DNA of 20,160 bases. Source: Desulfobulbaceae bacterium UBA5628 (GTDB taxonomy: Bacteria; Desulfobacterota; Desulfobulbia; Desulfobulbales; Desulfurivibrionaceae). Both the position numbers and the translations under genes were made by a program. The notes beneath the pieces were generated by a model. It did not search any database, had not been told where the DNA came from, and was given only the letters and a program-made list of their open reading frames with translations. Position 1 is the stretch's first letter, and every line of letters begins with the position of its first letter. Below are positions 8,598 through 16,303 of this stretch, one piece after another. The DNA lies in assembly GCA_002421565.1 (NCBI GenBank), contig DIKC01000025.1, forward strand, positions 1-20,160. The letters run 5' to 3'.

Positions 8598-9107
8598 TTG
8601 GCAGAGTACAAAGGCAGTAGTAGCAACGACGATCAACTGATCGAAAAAATCGTCTTTATCAACCGGACCGCCAAGGTGGTCAAGGGTGGTCGGCGTTTTA
8701 ACTTCAGCGCCATCGTGGTGGTCGGAGACGGCAAGGGCAAGGTCGGTTACGGCCTGGGCAAGGCCAATCAGGTGCCGGAAGCGATTCGCAAGGGGGTTGA
8801 ACAAGCCCGTAAGGATATGCGGATGGTGGCGATCGACGAGATCAGTATCCCCCATGAAATCATGGGGAAGTTCGGGGCCGGTCAGGTTCTCTTGAAGCCG
8901 GCCGCGGCCGGTACCGGGGTAATTGCCGGTGGCCCGGTGCGGGCGGTGCTGGAAGCGGTCGGGGTCAGCAATATCCTGACCAAATGCATCGGCTCCCATA
9001 ACCCCCACAATATGGTCAAGGCGACCCTCGACGGTTTGCGGCGTTTGCGGACTCCGGGCCGGATCGCCGCCCTGCGCGGTCAAAGCGTTGATGAGATCAC
9101 CGCTTGA
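8598..9107 (+). CDS. rpsE: 30S ribosomal protein S5 (TTG start)
   Basis: S5 (uS5) lines the mRNA entry channel and affects decoding fidelity. The 169-residue product starts [20 protein letters not shown] after TTG, with GGGGGTGA 5 bases upstream; no in-frame ATG lies nearby. The double-stranded-RNA-binding-like N-terminal domain reads [19 protein letters not shown] and [12 protein letters not shown]. The C-terminal domain has [20 protein letters not shown] and [17 protein letters not shown], standard for S5. Confidence 0.97.
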   Translation: MAEYKGSSSNDDQLIEKIVFINRTAKVVKGGRRFNFSAIVVVGDGKGKVGYGLGKANQVPEAIRKGVEQARKDMRMVAIDEISIPHEIMGKFGAGQVLLKPAAAGTGVIAGGPVRAVLEAVGVSNILTKCIGSHNPHNMVKATLDGLRRLRTPGRIAALRGQSVDEITA

Positions 9108-9157
9108 CCGACGGCTTTAGCGGCTTCTCGCAATCGATTTAAAGGAATAATATTGTC

Positions 9158-9346
9158 ATGGCAAATGCACTTCGCTTGACTCTTCGTAAAAGTGTGATCG
9201 GCAGCCCCGAAAAAATCCGCCGGACCTTGGTGGGGCTGGGTTTGACCAGAACCAACAAGACCATCATCCGTCAGGATACCCCGGAGATCAGGGGGATGGT
9301 TGCCAAGGTTCGTCATTTGGTGGAAGTGGAGGAACAGTCATGTTAA
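9158..9346 (+). CDS. rpmD: 50S ribosomal protein L30
   Basis: L30 (uL30) is a small 50S protein present in many but not all bacteria. The 62-residue product reads [20 protein letters not shown] then [19 protein letters not shown] and [15 protein letters not shown], matching the family throughout. AAAGGAATAA lies upstream of the ATG. Its stop codon overlaps the rplO start by 7 bases (ATGTTAA), and its last codons carry the GGAGGA that serves as the rplO ribosome-binding site. Confidence 0.96.
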   Translation: MANALRLTLRKSVIGSPEKIRRTLVGLGLTRTNKTIIRQDTPEIRGMVAKVRHLVEVEEQSC

Positions 9347-9786
9347 CCCTGAGCAATCTTTCCCCTCATCCCGGTTCCCGTAAGCCCCGCAAGCGGCTGG
9401 GGCGCGGTCCCGGTACCGGCCACGGTAAAACCTCCGGCCGGGGGCATAAAGGTTTTAAGGCCCGTTCCGGCAGTGGCGTCAAGCCCGGCTTCGAGGGCGG
9501 CCAGATGCCGTTGCAGCGCCGGGTGCCCAAGCGCGGCTTCACCAATCCCTTCCGCAAGAGCTATGCGGTGGTCAATGTCGAGGAGCTCAACCGCTTTGAG
9601 GCAGGCACGGTGGTTGATCGCGCCCTGCTGGTGGCTTCCGGGCTGGTCTCGGCCAATGATGAATTGATCAAGATCCTCGGCAACGGCGAACTGAGCACCG
9701 CCCTGACCGTGGCGGTGGACAAGGTGAGTGGCGCGGCCCGCGGCAAGATTGAAGCGGCCGGCGGCAAGCTGAGCGCCGAGGCCTAG
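9340..9786 (+). CDS. rplO: 50S ribosomal protein L15
   Basis: L15 (uL15) is a late 50S assembly protein with a long basic N-terminal extension. The 148-residue product shows [20 protein letters not shown], then [20 protein letters not shown], and [18 protein letters not shown], the family hallmarks. The globular C-terminal part, from about residue 75, is less conserved, as usual. The start lies inside the end of rpmD with GGAGGA 6 bases upstream. secY starts 5 bases after the stop. Confidence 0.97.
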   Translation: MLTLSNLSPHPGSRKPRKRLGRGPGTGHGKTSGRGHKGFKARSGSGVKPGFEGGQMPLQRRVPKRGFTNPFRKSYAVVNVEELNRFEAGTVVDRALLVASGLVSANDELIKILGNGELSTALTVAVDKVSGAARGKIEAAGGKLSAEA

Positions 9787-9790
9787 CAAG

Positions 9791-11095
9791 ATGCAGGCAG
9801 GGATTCAAACCGCCGCCAATATTCCCGAGTTGCGCCGGAGGATCGTCTTTACCCTGGCAATGCTGGCGGTTTATCGGGCCGGGGTGCAGATTCCCACCCC
9901 CGGCATCAACGGCGATGCCTTGGCCGCCTTTTTTGCTCAGGTCGGCTCCCTGTTTGATATGTTCAATATGTTTTCCGGCGGCGCCCTCGAGCGGTTTTCC
10001 ATCTTCGCCCTGGGGATCATGCCCTACATCAGCGCCTCGATTATCTTCCAATTGCTCACCGTGGTGGTGCCGCAACTGGAGGCGATGAAAAAGGAAGGCG
10101 AAGCCGGCCGTCAGAAAATCACCCAGTACACCCGTTACGCCACCGTGGTACTCAGTCTGATCCAGGGCCTTTTTATCAGCATCGGTCTGGAAAGCATGAG
10201 CGCCCCTGGGGGCGAGATGGTGGTGATTGATCCCGGCTGGAGTTTCCGGCTGATGACCATGCTCACCCTCACCTCCGGCACCGCCTTTATCATGTGGCTG
10301 GGGGAACAGATGACCGAGCGGGGGATCGGCAACGGTATTTCGATGATCATTTTTGCCGGGATCGTGGCCAGTCTGCCGGCGGCGCTGGCCAATACCTTCC
10401 GGATGGTGGGGGCCGGCGAGATGCCCCTGATCATGCTCCCGATCCTGCTGTTGATGGTGGCGGCGGTGGTCGGTTTCATCATTTTCGTGGAGACCGCCCA
10501 GCGCCGAATTCCGGTCCAGTACGCCAAGCGGATGATCGGGCGCCAGATGTACGGCGGCCAGCAGTCCCATTTGCCGCTCAAGGTCAATATGGCCGGGGTG
10601 ATTCCGCCGATTTTCGCTTCCTCGATCATGATGTTTCCGCAAACCATCGGTAATTTCATTCAGATCGACTGGGTTCAGCGGGTCAGCGCCGCCTTTGCCT
10701 GGGGCAGCCTGCCCCATACCCTGCTTTTTGTCGGTTTCGTGGTCTTTTTCTGCTATTTCTATACCGCGGTTACCTTCAATCCGGTGGATGTGGCGGAGAA
10801 TCTTAAAAAGAACGGCGGCTTTATCCCCGGGGTGCGACCAGGCAAAAAGACCGCCGATTTCCTTGATCGGATCATTGTTCGGCTGACCACCATCGGCGCG
10901 GTTTATATCAGCGCCATCTGTGTTCTGCCCACGATCCTGATCCAGGAATTCAACGTGCCCTTTTATTTCGGCGGCACCGCGCTGCTGATCGTGGTCGGGG
11001 TTTCCATCGACACCCTGGCCCAGATTGAGTCCCATACCGTGATGCGGAATTACGACGGGTTTATGAAGACCGGCCGTCTCCGGGGCCGACGTTGA
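9791..11095 (+). CDS. secY: Protein translocase subunit SecY
   Basis: SecY is the ten-helix channel of the general secretion pathway; it works with SecE, SecG and SecA in the inner membrane. The 434-residue product has long hydrophobic segments throughout. Signatures are AVYRAGVQIPTPGING near the N-terminus, FSIFALGIMPYISASIIFQL (plug and helix 2 region), EQMTERGIGNGISMIIFAGI, and the cytoplasmic loops HLPLKVNMAGVIPPIFASS and NPVDVAENLKKNGGFIPGVR. The basic cytoplasmic tail ends GRLRGRR. The ATG is 4 bases after the rplO stop, with GAGG at the end of rplO as the likely ribosome-binding site. Confidence 0.98.
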   Translation: MQAGIQTAANIPELRRRIVFTLAMLAVYRAGVQIPTPGINGDALAAFFAQVGSLFDMFNMFSGGALERFSIFALGIMPYISASIIFQLLTVVVPQLEAMKKEGEAGRQKITQYTRYATVVLSLIQGLFISIGLESMSAPGGEMVVIDPGWSFRLMTMLTLTSGTAFIMWLGEQMTERGIGNGISMIIFAGIVASLPAALANTFRMVGAGEMPLIMLPILLLMVAAVVGFIIFVETAQRRIPVQYAKRMIGRQMYGGQQSHLPLKVNMAGVIPPIFASSIMMFPQTIGNFIQIDWVQRVSAAFAWGSLPHTLLFVGFVVFFCYFYTAVTFNPVDVAENLKKNGGFIPGVRPGKKTADFLDRIIVRLTTIGAVYISAICVLPTILIQEFNVPFYFGGTALLIVVGVSIDTLAQIESHTVMRNYDGFMKTGRLRGRR

Positions 11096-11107
11096 CGGAT
11101 CGGGGGA

Positions 11108-11890
11108 ATGGGGAAAGCAGTGGTACTCAAGTCGCCGGCTGAAATCGAAATCATGCGGGCGGCCAACCGGATTGTGGCCGATACCTTGGTCATGCTGGCG
11201 GAACGGATCAAGCCCGGCCTTACCACCTGGCAGTTGGACGCCTGGGCGGAGGAAGCGGCCCGGCAGCGGGGCGGCATCCCGTCTTTCAAGGGTTATCGCG
11301 GCTTTCCCGGCAGCCTCTGCGTCTCGATCAATGAAGAGGTGGTCCACGGCATTCCCTCGAAAAAGGTGATGCTGCGGGAAGGTGATATTGTCAGCATTGA
11401 CTTCGGGGTGAAGTACCAGGGGTATCACGGCGATGCCGCAATCACGGTGGCGGTGGGCGAGGTTGACACCCGCAAACGCGATTTGATGCGAGTCACCGAA
11501 GAATCCCTGCTGAAGGGGATCGAGCAGGTCAGGGTCGGCAACCGGATCAATGACATCTCCCGGGCGGTTCAGGAGCATGTCGAACGGCACGGTTTTTCAG
11601 TGGTGCGCCAGTTTGTCGGCCACGGGATCGGCAGCCAGCTGCACGAGGCCCCGGAGATCCCCAATTATGTTCGGAGCGAGTGGACGCCCCGTTTGCTGGC
11701 CGGGATGGTGCTGGCCATTGAGCCGATGGTTAATATCGGCGCCGCCGAGGTCAAGGTGCTGGCCGACGGCTGGACGGTGATCACCAAAGACCGTTTGCCT
11801 TCGGCCCATTTTGAGCATTCGGTGGCGGTTACCGACGATGGCCCGCTGATTTTAAGTGAGCGCCGGATGAATTTTCCGGCCTCGGCATGA
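11108..11890 (+). CDS. map: Methionine aminopeptidase, type I
   Basis: The enzyme removes the initiator methionine from new proteins when residue 2 is small. The 260-residue product has the pita-bread fold motifs of type I enzymes without a type II insertion. The five metal ligands can all be placed: Asp98 and Asp109 (SIDFGVKYQGYHGDA), His172 (VGHGIGSQLHEAPEIPNY), Glu205 (AIEPM) and Glu236 (HFEHSVAV). The substrate-binding His80 (VVHGIPS) is also present. Each is shifted by one from E. coli numbering. There is no N-terminal zinc finger. It starts 12 bases after secY, with GGGGGA next to the ATG. Confidence 0.97.
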   Translation: MGKAVVLKSPAEIEIMRAANRIVADTLVMLAERIKPGLTTWQLDAWAEEAARQRGGIPSFKGYRGFPGSLCVSINEEVVHGIPSKKVMLREGDIVSIDFGVKYQGYHGDAAITVAVGEVDTRKRDLMRVTEESLLKGIEQVRVGNRINDISRAVQEHVERHGFSVVRQFVGHGIGSQLHEAPEIPNYVRSEWTPRLLAGMVLAIEPMVNIGAAEVKVLADGWTVITKDRLPSAHFEHSVAVTDDGPLILSERRMNFPASA

Positions 11891-11982
11891 AAAAATAGCA
11901 GCATAAAAAATAAAACAGGGTATAATTCCCAATTTTCTATTTGCCGGGTGAGCCGGCAACAGCAGGGATAGTTAAAGGAAAT

Positions 11983-12210
11983 ATGGCAAAGGAAGAACCG
12001 ATTACGGTTGAAGGCACCATTATCGAGCCGTTGCCCAACGCCATGTTCAGGGTGGAATTGGATAACGGTCACCGGGTGCTGGCCCATATCTCCGGCAAGA
12101 TGAGGATGCATTTCATCAAGATTCTCCCCGGCGACCGGGTGACAGTGGAGCTTTCTCCCTATGATCTCACCCGGGGACGGGTGACGTTCAGGTCTAAAAA
12201 CAAGCGGTAA
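11983..12210 (+). CDS. infA: Translation initiation factor IF-1
   Basis: IF-1 is an OB-fold protein that occupies the ribosomal A site during initiation. The 75-residue form starts at ATG 11983 ([20 protein letters not shown]), with AAAGGA 4 bases upstream. An upstream in-frame TTG would only add an unconserved leader. The core matches the family: [19 protein letters not shown], then [19 protein letters not shown] and TRGRVTFR. The length is 3 residues above E. coli's 72. The placement map-infA-rpmJ-rpsM is common in bacteria. Confidence 0.97.
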   Translation: MAKEEPITVEGTIIEPLPNAMFRVELDNGHRVLAHISGKMRMHFIKILPGDRVTVELSPYDLTRGRVTFRSKNKR

Positions 12211-12237
12211 CGCGGAACAGAAGCGTGAGGTGGGATT

Positions 12238-12351
12238 ATGAAGGTGCGGGCGTCGGTAAAAAAGATTTGCAGTGAATGCCGCGTGTTCAAGCGTAAGGGC
12301 GTGGTGCGGGTTTCTTGCAAGAACAAGAAACACAAGCAACGTCAGGGATAA
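12238..12351 (+). CDS. rpmJ: 50S ribosomal protein L36, zinc-binding type
   Basis: L36 (bL36) is the smallest 50S protein. The frame encodes 37 residues, [19 protein letters not shown] then [18 protein letters not shown], ending at TAA 12349-12351. The zinc ligands Cys11, Cys14, Cys27 and His32 are all in place, so this is the zinc-binding form. GTGAGGTGGG provides a good ribosome-binding site before the ATG. It is preceded by infA (27-base gap) and followed by a 92-base gap before rpsM. Confidence 0.97.
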   Translation: MKVRASVKKICSECRVFKRKGVVRVSCKNKKHKQRQG

Positions 12352-12372
12352 GCCGGGAATGATGCGTAAGCC

Positions 12373-12402
12373 GTTCCGGCCGAGCCGGAGTTCGGTTTTC
12401 TT
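12373..12402 (+). terminator. Attenuator-like hairpin between rpmJ and rpsM
   Basis: An 8-bp stem (GTTCCGGC at 12373-12380 with GCCGGAGT at 12384-12391, counting two G-T pairs) with a CGA loop is followed by TCGGTTTTCTT. That is the shape of an intrinsic terminator, though the T tract is interrupted. It lies in the 92-base leader between the spc-type and alpha-type parts of the cluster, where E. coli has S4-mediated control. A partial terminator or regulatory leader is possible. The call is from base pairing alone. Confidence 0.4.
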
Positions 12403-12443
12403 GATGGTATCGAGCAAGTTCTGAGTAGCAAGGGAGGCAAGTC

Positions 12444-12812
12444 TTGGCACGTATAGCTGGTGTGGATATTCCCAAAAATAAGCACATGGATATCGCTTTG
12501 ACCTATATCCATGGGATCGGTCGCACCTCGGCCCGCAAGATTCTTGATCTTGCCGGTTTGGCGCACAATAAGAACAGCGATGAACTCTCCGATAATGACG
12601 TGGCGGATATTCGCAAGGTTCTCGAAGAGCAATTCGTGGTGGAAGGTGATCGCCGCCGGGAAGTGGGCATGGACATCAAGCGCTTGATGGACCTTGGCTG
12701 CTATCGGGGCTTGCGGCATCGTAAGGGGCTTCCCTGCCGCGGCCAGCGAACCAAGACCAACGCCCGCACCCGCAAGGGTCCGCGTCGGGCCGCCATCAAG
12801 GGCAAGAAATAA
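12444..12812 (+). CDS. rpsM: 30S ribosomal protein S13 (TTG start)
   Basis: S13 (uS13) is a 30S head protein that bridges to L5 and touches P-site tRNA. The 122-residue product starts [20 protein letters not shown] after TTG, with AGGGAGGC 7 bases upstream. The family N-terminus fixes this start. It shows [12 protein letters not shown] and the basic C-terminal tail [20 protein letters not shown]. It opens the alpha-operon segment (rpsM-rpsK-rpsD-rpoA-rplQ). Confidence 0.97.
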   Translation: MARIAGVDIPKNKHMDIALTYIHGIGRTSARKILDLAGLAHNKNSDELSDNDVADIRKVLEEQFVVEGDRRREVGMDIKRLMDLGCYRGLRHRKGLPCRGQRTKTNARTRKGPRRAAIKGKK

Positions 12813-12854
12813 CCGGCAGCAAGCCGACGAACCGTAAAAAAGGCAGGAGCAACA

Positions 12855-13241
12855 ATGGCTAAGACCGCACGTCCGCGCAAAAAGGACAAGAAGAACGTTC
12901 CCGAAGGGATTTGTTTCATCAAGTCAACTTTTAACAATACGATCGTCAGCTTTGCCGATCTCCAGGGCAATATCCTTTCCTGGTGCAGTTCCGGCTGTCT
13001 GGGCTTCAAGGGTTCTCGCAAGAGTACCCCGTTTGCGGCTCAGAATGCGGTGGAGACCGCGGTGAAAAAGGCCCAGGAACATGGCTTGCGCAAGGTCGAA
13101 GTGCGGGTCAAGGGGCCGGGGCCGGGCCGCGAGTCGGCGATTCGGGCGCTCCAGACCGTGGGCCTCGAAGTTAATGTGATTCGGGATATTACTCCCATGC
13201 CCCATAACGGTTGCAAGCCTCCCAAGCGGCGGCGGGTTTAA
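12855..13241 (+). CDS. rpsK: 30S ribosomal protein S11
   Basis: S11 (uS11) is a platform protein close to the Shine-Dalgarno/anti-Shine-Dalgarno helix. The 128-residue product has [38 protein letters not shown], the glycine-rich [18 protein letters not shown], and the end [15 protein letters not shown], all signatures of S11. The ATG follows GGCAGGAGCAAC, a clear ribosome-binding site. Confidence 0.98.
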   Translation: MAKTARPRKKDKKNVPEGICFIKSTFNNTIVSFADLQGNILSWCSSGCLGFKGSRKSTPFAAQNAVETAVKKAQEHGLRKVEVRVKGPGPGRESAIRALQTVGLEVNVIRDITPMPHNGCKPPKRRRV

Positions 13242-13310
13242 GCTGCTGTTGGCGATATGGCGGTAACGATACGGTTTAACGTCTGAACGTTTGATTAAGG
13301 AGGTCTTGAG

Positions 13311-13940
13311 TTGGCCAGGTATACCGAAGCGGTCTGTCGGCAATGTCGACGCGAAAAATTGAAGCTGTTCCTCAAGGGGGATCGCTGTTATTCGGATAAA
13401 TGTTCCATTGAACGGCGCGCCTATGCCCCGGGTCAGCATGGTCAGGCCCGGCTCCGCAAGGTGTCGGACTATGCCCTCCAGTTGCGGGAAAAGCAGAAGG
13501 TCAAGCGGATGTATGGGATGCTGGAAGGCCAGTTCCGCAAATATTTCTTCGAGGCCGAGCGGATGCGCGGGGTAACCGGCGAGAATCTCCTGCAGTTGCT
13601 GGAATGCCGGTTGGACAACGTGATTTACCGGATGGGTTTTGCCAGTTCCCGGAGCCAGGCCCGTCATTTGCTGCGCCATAATCATTTCCTGCTCAACGGT
13701 CACAAGGTCAACATTCCCTCCCTGCAGGTCAAGGTGGGGGATATGATCACCCCCCGGGAAAAGAGCCGCGAGCTGGAAATCGTCAAGGACAGCCTCCAGG
13801 CCATGGCCCGGCGGGGGGTACCATCCTGGCTGGAACTGAACCAGGAGAATCTCACCGGCACCGTCAAGACCATGCCCGATCGGCAGGAGTTGACCATGCC
13901 GATTCAGGAACAGTTGATCGTCGAATTGTATTCCAAGTAA
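13311..13940 (+). CDS. rpsD: 30S ribosomal protein S4, zinc-binding type (TTG start)
   Basis: S4 (uS4) nucleates assembly of the 30S body and in E. coli represses the alpha operon. The 209-residue product starts [20 protein letters not shown] after TTG, with a near-perfect AAGGAGGT 8 bases upstream. Cys9, Cys12, Cys26 and Cys31 form an N-terminal zinc site (the C+ form). The S4 RNA-binding domain is seen in [20 protein letters not shown] and [18 protein letters not shown]. The C-terminus [10 protein letters not shown] is canonical. Confidence 0.97.
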   Translation: MARYTEAVCRQCRREKLKLFLKGDRCYSDKCSIERRAYAPGQHGQARLRKVSDYALQLREKQKVKRMYGMLEGQFRKYFFEAERMRGVTGENLLQLLECRLDNVIYRMGFASSRSQARHLLRHNHFLLNGHKVNIPSLQVKVGDMITPREKSRELEIVKDSLQAMARRGVPSWLELNQENLTGTVKTMPDRQELTMPIQEQLIVELYSK

Positions 13941-13974
13941 TTTTGCTAACATCAGCCAGGAAGATCAGGACAAG

Positions 13975-15003
13975 ATGACTAAAGATAACGATCCTTTTTA
14001 TCGCAACTGGCATGAATTGATAATCCCCGAGCGCCTGGAGGTTGACCCCGACACCCATACCGACCGGTATGGGAAGTTCGTCTGTCAGCCCTTGGAGCGT
14101 GGTTTTGCCACCACCATCGGTAATTCGCTCCGGCGGATTCTGCTCTCCTCGATTCAGGGAGCGGCGATCACTTCGGTGAAAATCGACGGCGCCCTTCATG
14201 AGCTTTCGACCATGCCGGGAATCAAGGAAGACGCCACCGAAATTATCCTCAACCTCAAGGAGCTTCGGTTGCGGCTTAATTCCGCCCAGCCGCGCACCGT
14301 GCGGATTGAGAAGAAAAAGAAGGGGCCGGTTACCGCCGCCGATATCATCGGGGGGGGGCATGTCGAGGTCATGAATCCGGAAAAGCACATCTGCACCATT
14401 ACCGGCGACGGCAAGTTCGTGGCCGAACTGGAGGTCAGGTGGGGAAAGGGTTACTCCCCGGCCGAAAAGAACAAGAGCGAAGAGCAGTCAATAGGGGTGA
14501 TTCCCATTGATGCGATCTTTACTCCCATTCTCAACGTCAAGGTGATTACCAGCCAGGCTCGGGTCGGTCAGCAGACCGACTATGATAAGTTGACCATGGA
14601 GATCACCACCGACGGCAGTGTCCGGCCGGAGGATGCCTTGGCCTATGCCGCCAAGATTTTGAAGGAACAGATGCGGGTCTTCATCAATTTTGACGAGGAT
14701 TCGATTGCGCCGGCCCTGTCCGATCGCTCCGGTGACGACAAGCCCAAGCTCAACGACAACCTCTACCGCAGCGTCGAGGATCTGGAGCTGTCGGTAAGGT
14801 CGGCCAACTGCCTCCGTAACGCCGAGATTCATTACATCGGCGAACTGGTCCAGAAGAGCGAGGCGGAGATGCTCAAAACCAAGAATTTCGGGCGGAAGTC
14901 GCTGAACGAGATTAAGCAGTTATTGTCGGAAATGGATCTTTCCCTGGGAACCAAGGTCGACGGCTGGGTAACCCCGGTGTCGGAAGAACAGGCGGAAGAA
15001 TAA
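13975..15003 (+). CDS. rpoA: DNA-directed RNA polymerase subunit alpha
   Basis: The alpha subunit dimerises to scaffold RNA polymerase and contacts UP elements and activators. The 342-residue product is a little longer than E. coli's 329, mainly from loop and tail differences. The N-terminal domain shows [20 protein letters not shown] and [20 protein letters not shown]. The C-terminal domain has [20 protein letters not shown], in which Arg275 and Asn278 correspond to the DNA-contacting Arg265 and Asn268 of E. coli, and [20 protein letters not shown]. It starts 34 bases after rpsD, with ATCAGGACAAG before the ATG. Confidence 0.98.
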   Translation: MTKDNDPFYRNWHELIIPERLEVDPDTHTDRYGKFVCQPLERGFATTIGNSLRRILLSSIQGAAITSVKIDGALHELSTMPGIKEDATEIILNLKELRLRLNSAQPRTVRIEKKKKGPVTAADIIGGGHVEVMNPEKHICTITGDGKFVAELEVRWGKGYSPAEKNKSEEQSIGVIPIDAIFTPILNVKVITSQARVGQQTDYDKLTMEITTDGSVRPEDALAYAAKILKEQMRVFINFDEDSIAPALSDRSGDDKPKLNDNLYRSVEDLELSVRSANCLRNAEIHYIGELVQKSEAEMLKTKNFGRKSLNEIKQLLSEMDLSLGTKVDGWVTPVSEEQAEE

Positions 15004-15039
15004 TAGCTCAGGAATTGAATCGCGGTGCGAGGTTGAGAG

Positions 15040-15441
15040 ATGCGACACAAACATGCAGGCAACCGGCTGAGCCGGACCACATCCCATCGCAAGGCGATGG
15101 TACGGAATATGGTCACCTCCCTTTTGGAACATGAGCGGATCGTTACCACCACCGCCAAGGCCAAGGAAATTCGCAAGGTAGCCGACCAGATGATCACCCT
15201 GGCCAAGCGCGGCGATCTTCACGCCCGCCGGCAGGCTCTGGCGGTGGTTCGGGATCAGAAGGTAGTGGGCAAGCTTTTTGATAGCCTGCGGGCCGAATAT
15301 CTTGAGCGCCAAGGCGGTTACACCCGCATCATCCGTACCGGCAACCGGATCGGAGACGCCGCCTCCATGGCCATCCTGGAATTGGTTAACTATCGGGAAA
15401 AGGAAGAGGCAAGCCCGGAGGAAGTGGCCAAGCAGGATTAA
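15040..15441 (+). CDS. rplQ: 50S ribosomal protein L17
   Basis: L17 (bL17) lies near the tunnel exit. The 133-residue product starts [20 protein letters not shown] then [20 protein letters not shown], the strongly conserved L17 core. [20 protein letters not shown] marks the second half. The last dozen residues ([13 protein letters not shown]) form an acidic tail, as is usual. It is the last gene of the ribosomal cluster and is followed after 22 bases by a strong terminator. Confidence 0.97.
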   Translation: MRHKHAGNRLSRTTSHRKAMVRNMVTSLLEHERIVTTTAKAKEIRKVADQMITLAKRGDLHARRQALAVVRDQKVVGKLFDSLRAEYLERQGGYTRIIRTGNRIGDAASMAILELVNYREKEEASPEEVAKQD

Positions 15442-15463
15442 AAGGGGACTAAAACGTTTCCCC

Positions 15464-15503
15464 GCACAAAAAAACCGGCGCCTTGGCGTCGGTTTTTTTG
15501 TGC
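15464..15503. terminator. Bidirectional intrinsic terminator
   Basis: GCACAAAAAAACCGGCGCC pairs with GGCGTCGGTTTTTTTGTGC around a two-base TT centre. The 19-bp stem has a single G-T pair. The central part is GC-rich, and the outer arms are seven A and seven T residues, so transcripts from either side end in a T run. It lies between rplQ on the + strand and the convergent ACT-protein gene on the minus strand (stop at 15528), and can serve both. Confidence 0.93.
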
Positions 15504-15527
15504 CCTCGGTATGGCTGGCTTGCGCGG

Positions 15528-15950
15528 TTAGCGGGCCGCCAGTTCTTCGCCGCTCAGGAGGCGAATCCCGGCCTTTTCTAAGGCTTCGGCTGCTGCCTGC
15601 GGCTGGTCGAAGCGGAAAATCAGAAGGCCGTTAGCCCCGCTTTTACGGCTGAAGGCGGAGAGATGTTCCACCTTGATCGGCAGGGGCCGCAACACCTCCA
15701 TGATCCCGGCCAGTCCCCCCGGCTTGTCCGGTACCTCGATGACTAGGACCTCGTTGATCGCCACCGCCAATCCCTGTTCGCTCAGCAGTTGCCGCGCCTT
15801 TTCGGTGTCATTGGCGATCAGCCGCACCAGGCCCGCCCCGTCCATGGTCAAATCCCGGATATTGATGCAGTTTTCCGCCAGCAGGCCGGTGATCTCGGCC
15901 AAGGTATCCGGGGTGGCCGGCAGGGTCAGACAGAGTTGCTGGACATTCAT
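15528..15950 (-). CDS. Tandem ACT-domain protein, probable amino-acid-binding regulator
   Basis: The 140-residue product consists of two ACT modules and nothing else. The first, about residues 1-65, begins VQQLCLTLPATPDTLAEITG with CINIRDLTM. The second, about 70-130, begins IEVPDKPGGLAGIMEVLRPL and ends IFRFDQPQAAAEALEKAGIR. ACT modules bind amino acids or similar small ligands. Families of this layout often neighbour phenylacetate-CoA-ligase-like genes in anaerobes, but none is here, so the ligand and partner are unknown. I chose ATG 15950 because homologues start here and GAGG lies about 11 bases upstream. The frame extends 35 codons further upstream without recognisable sequence. It converges on rplQ and diverges from thiS. 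Confidence 0.85.
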   Translation of the reverse strand: MNVQQLCLTLPATPDTLAEITGLLAENCINIRDLTMDGAGLVRLIANDTEKARQLLSEQGLAVAINEVLVIEVPDKPGGLAGIMEVLRPLPIKVEHLSAFSRKSGANGLLIFRFDQPQAAAEALEKAGIRLLSGEELAAR

Positions 15951-16087
15951 ATGTTTTTTTGCCTCGAAGAGAAAAAACGACCGGTCGCCACGCACTCCTT
16001 GTAGCATTTTTTCCTGCCGGGAGCAAGGGACGGCAAGCGACGAAAAGACTACCATCCCGGCGGGAGGTGGGGTACTATTGCCCGGTT
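15951..16087. promoter_or_regulatory. Divergent intergenic region before thiS
   Basis: These 137 bases separate the minus-strand ACT gene from thiS and should hold promoters for both. A -10-like TACTAT is at 16073-16078 with no convincing -35. If used, its transcript would begin only a few bases before the thiS ATG. TGCCG and CGGCA (around 16015-16035) can form a small hairpin. The conserved core of a TPP riboswitch (CTGAGA and the ACCTGAT...GG.TAAT block) is not present. Confidence 0.35.
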
Positions 16088-16303
16088 ATGAAGATATCCA
16101 TTATCTGCAACGGCGAACCCCGGGAAATCGAGGATGGTACTTCGGTGGCTCAGTTGATTTACGCCTGCGGCCTGAAATCGGCCACGGTGGCGGTTGAGTA
16201 TGACGGCCGGGTGCTGGCGCCGGCCGCCTATGAAAGCACTTTCCCCGCTGCCGGCAGCCGCTTGGAGTTGATTCGCTTCGTGGGAGGAGGTTCAGGATGT
16301 TGA
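16088..16303 (+). CDS. thiS: Sulfur carrier protein ThiS, with a C-terminal tail past Gly-Gly
   Basis: ThiS is a ubiquitin-fold protein. Its C-terminal Gly is adenylated and thiocarboxylated to carry sulfur to ThiG for thiazole synthesis. The 71-residue product starts [20 protein letters not shown] and ends [13 protein letters not shown]. The VGGG motif is right for ThiS, but the chain continues with Ser-Gly-Cys (residues 69-71) before TGA, whereas ThiS normally ends at Gly-Gly. The same bases GGAGGAGG that encode the glycines form the ribosome-binding site of thiG, whose ATG overlaps the thiS end by 7 bases. No strong ribosome-binding site lies close to the ATG. thiF is not in the window. 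Confidence 0.9.
   Translation: MKISIICNGEPREIEDGTSVAQLIYACGLKSATVAVEYDGRVLAPAAYESTFPAAGSRLELIRFVGGGSGC

Noticed and set aside
9668..11590. A 640-codon open frame on the minus strand opposite secY and map
   Set aside because: It is the antisense shadow of two well-conserved + strand genes. It reads as low-complexity His/Gly/Asp/Pro-rich sequence, as expected for the complement of GC-rich codons, and no family motif is seen.
15951..16055. 35-codon N-terminal extension of the ACT protein
   Set aside because: The extension has no recognisable sequence, homologues begin at the internal Met (15950), and a GAGG site supports that start.
15951..16087. TPP riboswitch upstream of thiS
   Set aside because: The conserved riboswitch core sequences are absent on the + strand.
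16298..16303. Selenocysteine readthrough at the thiS TGT-TGA end
   Set aside because: The TGA lies within the thiS/thiG overlap and ends a complete ThiS. Reading on in that frame would enter thiG out of frame and matches nothing.
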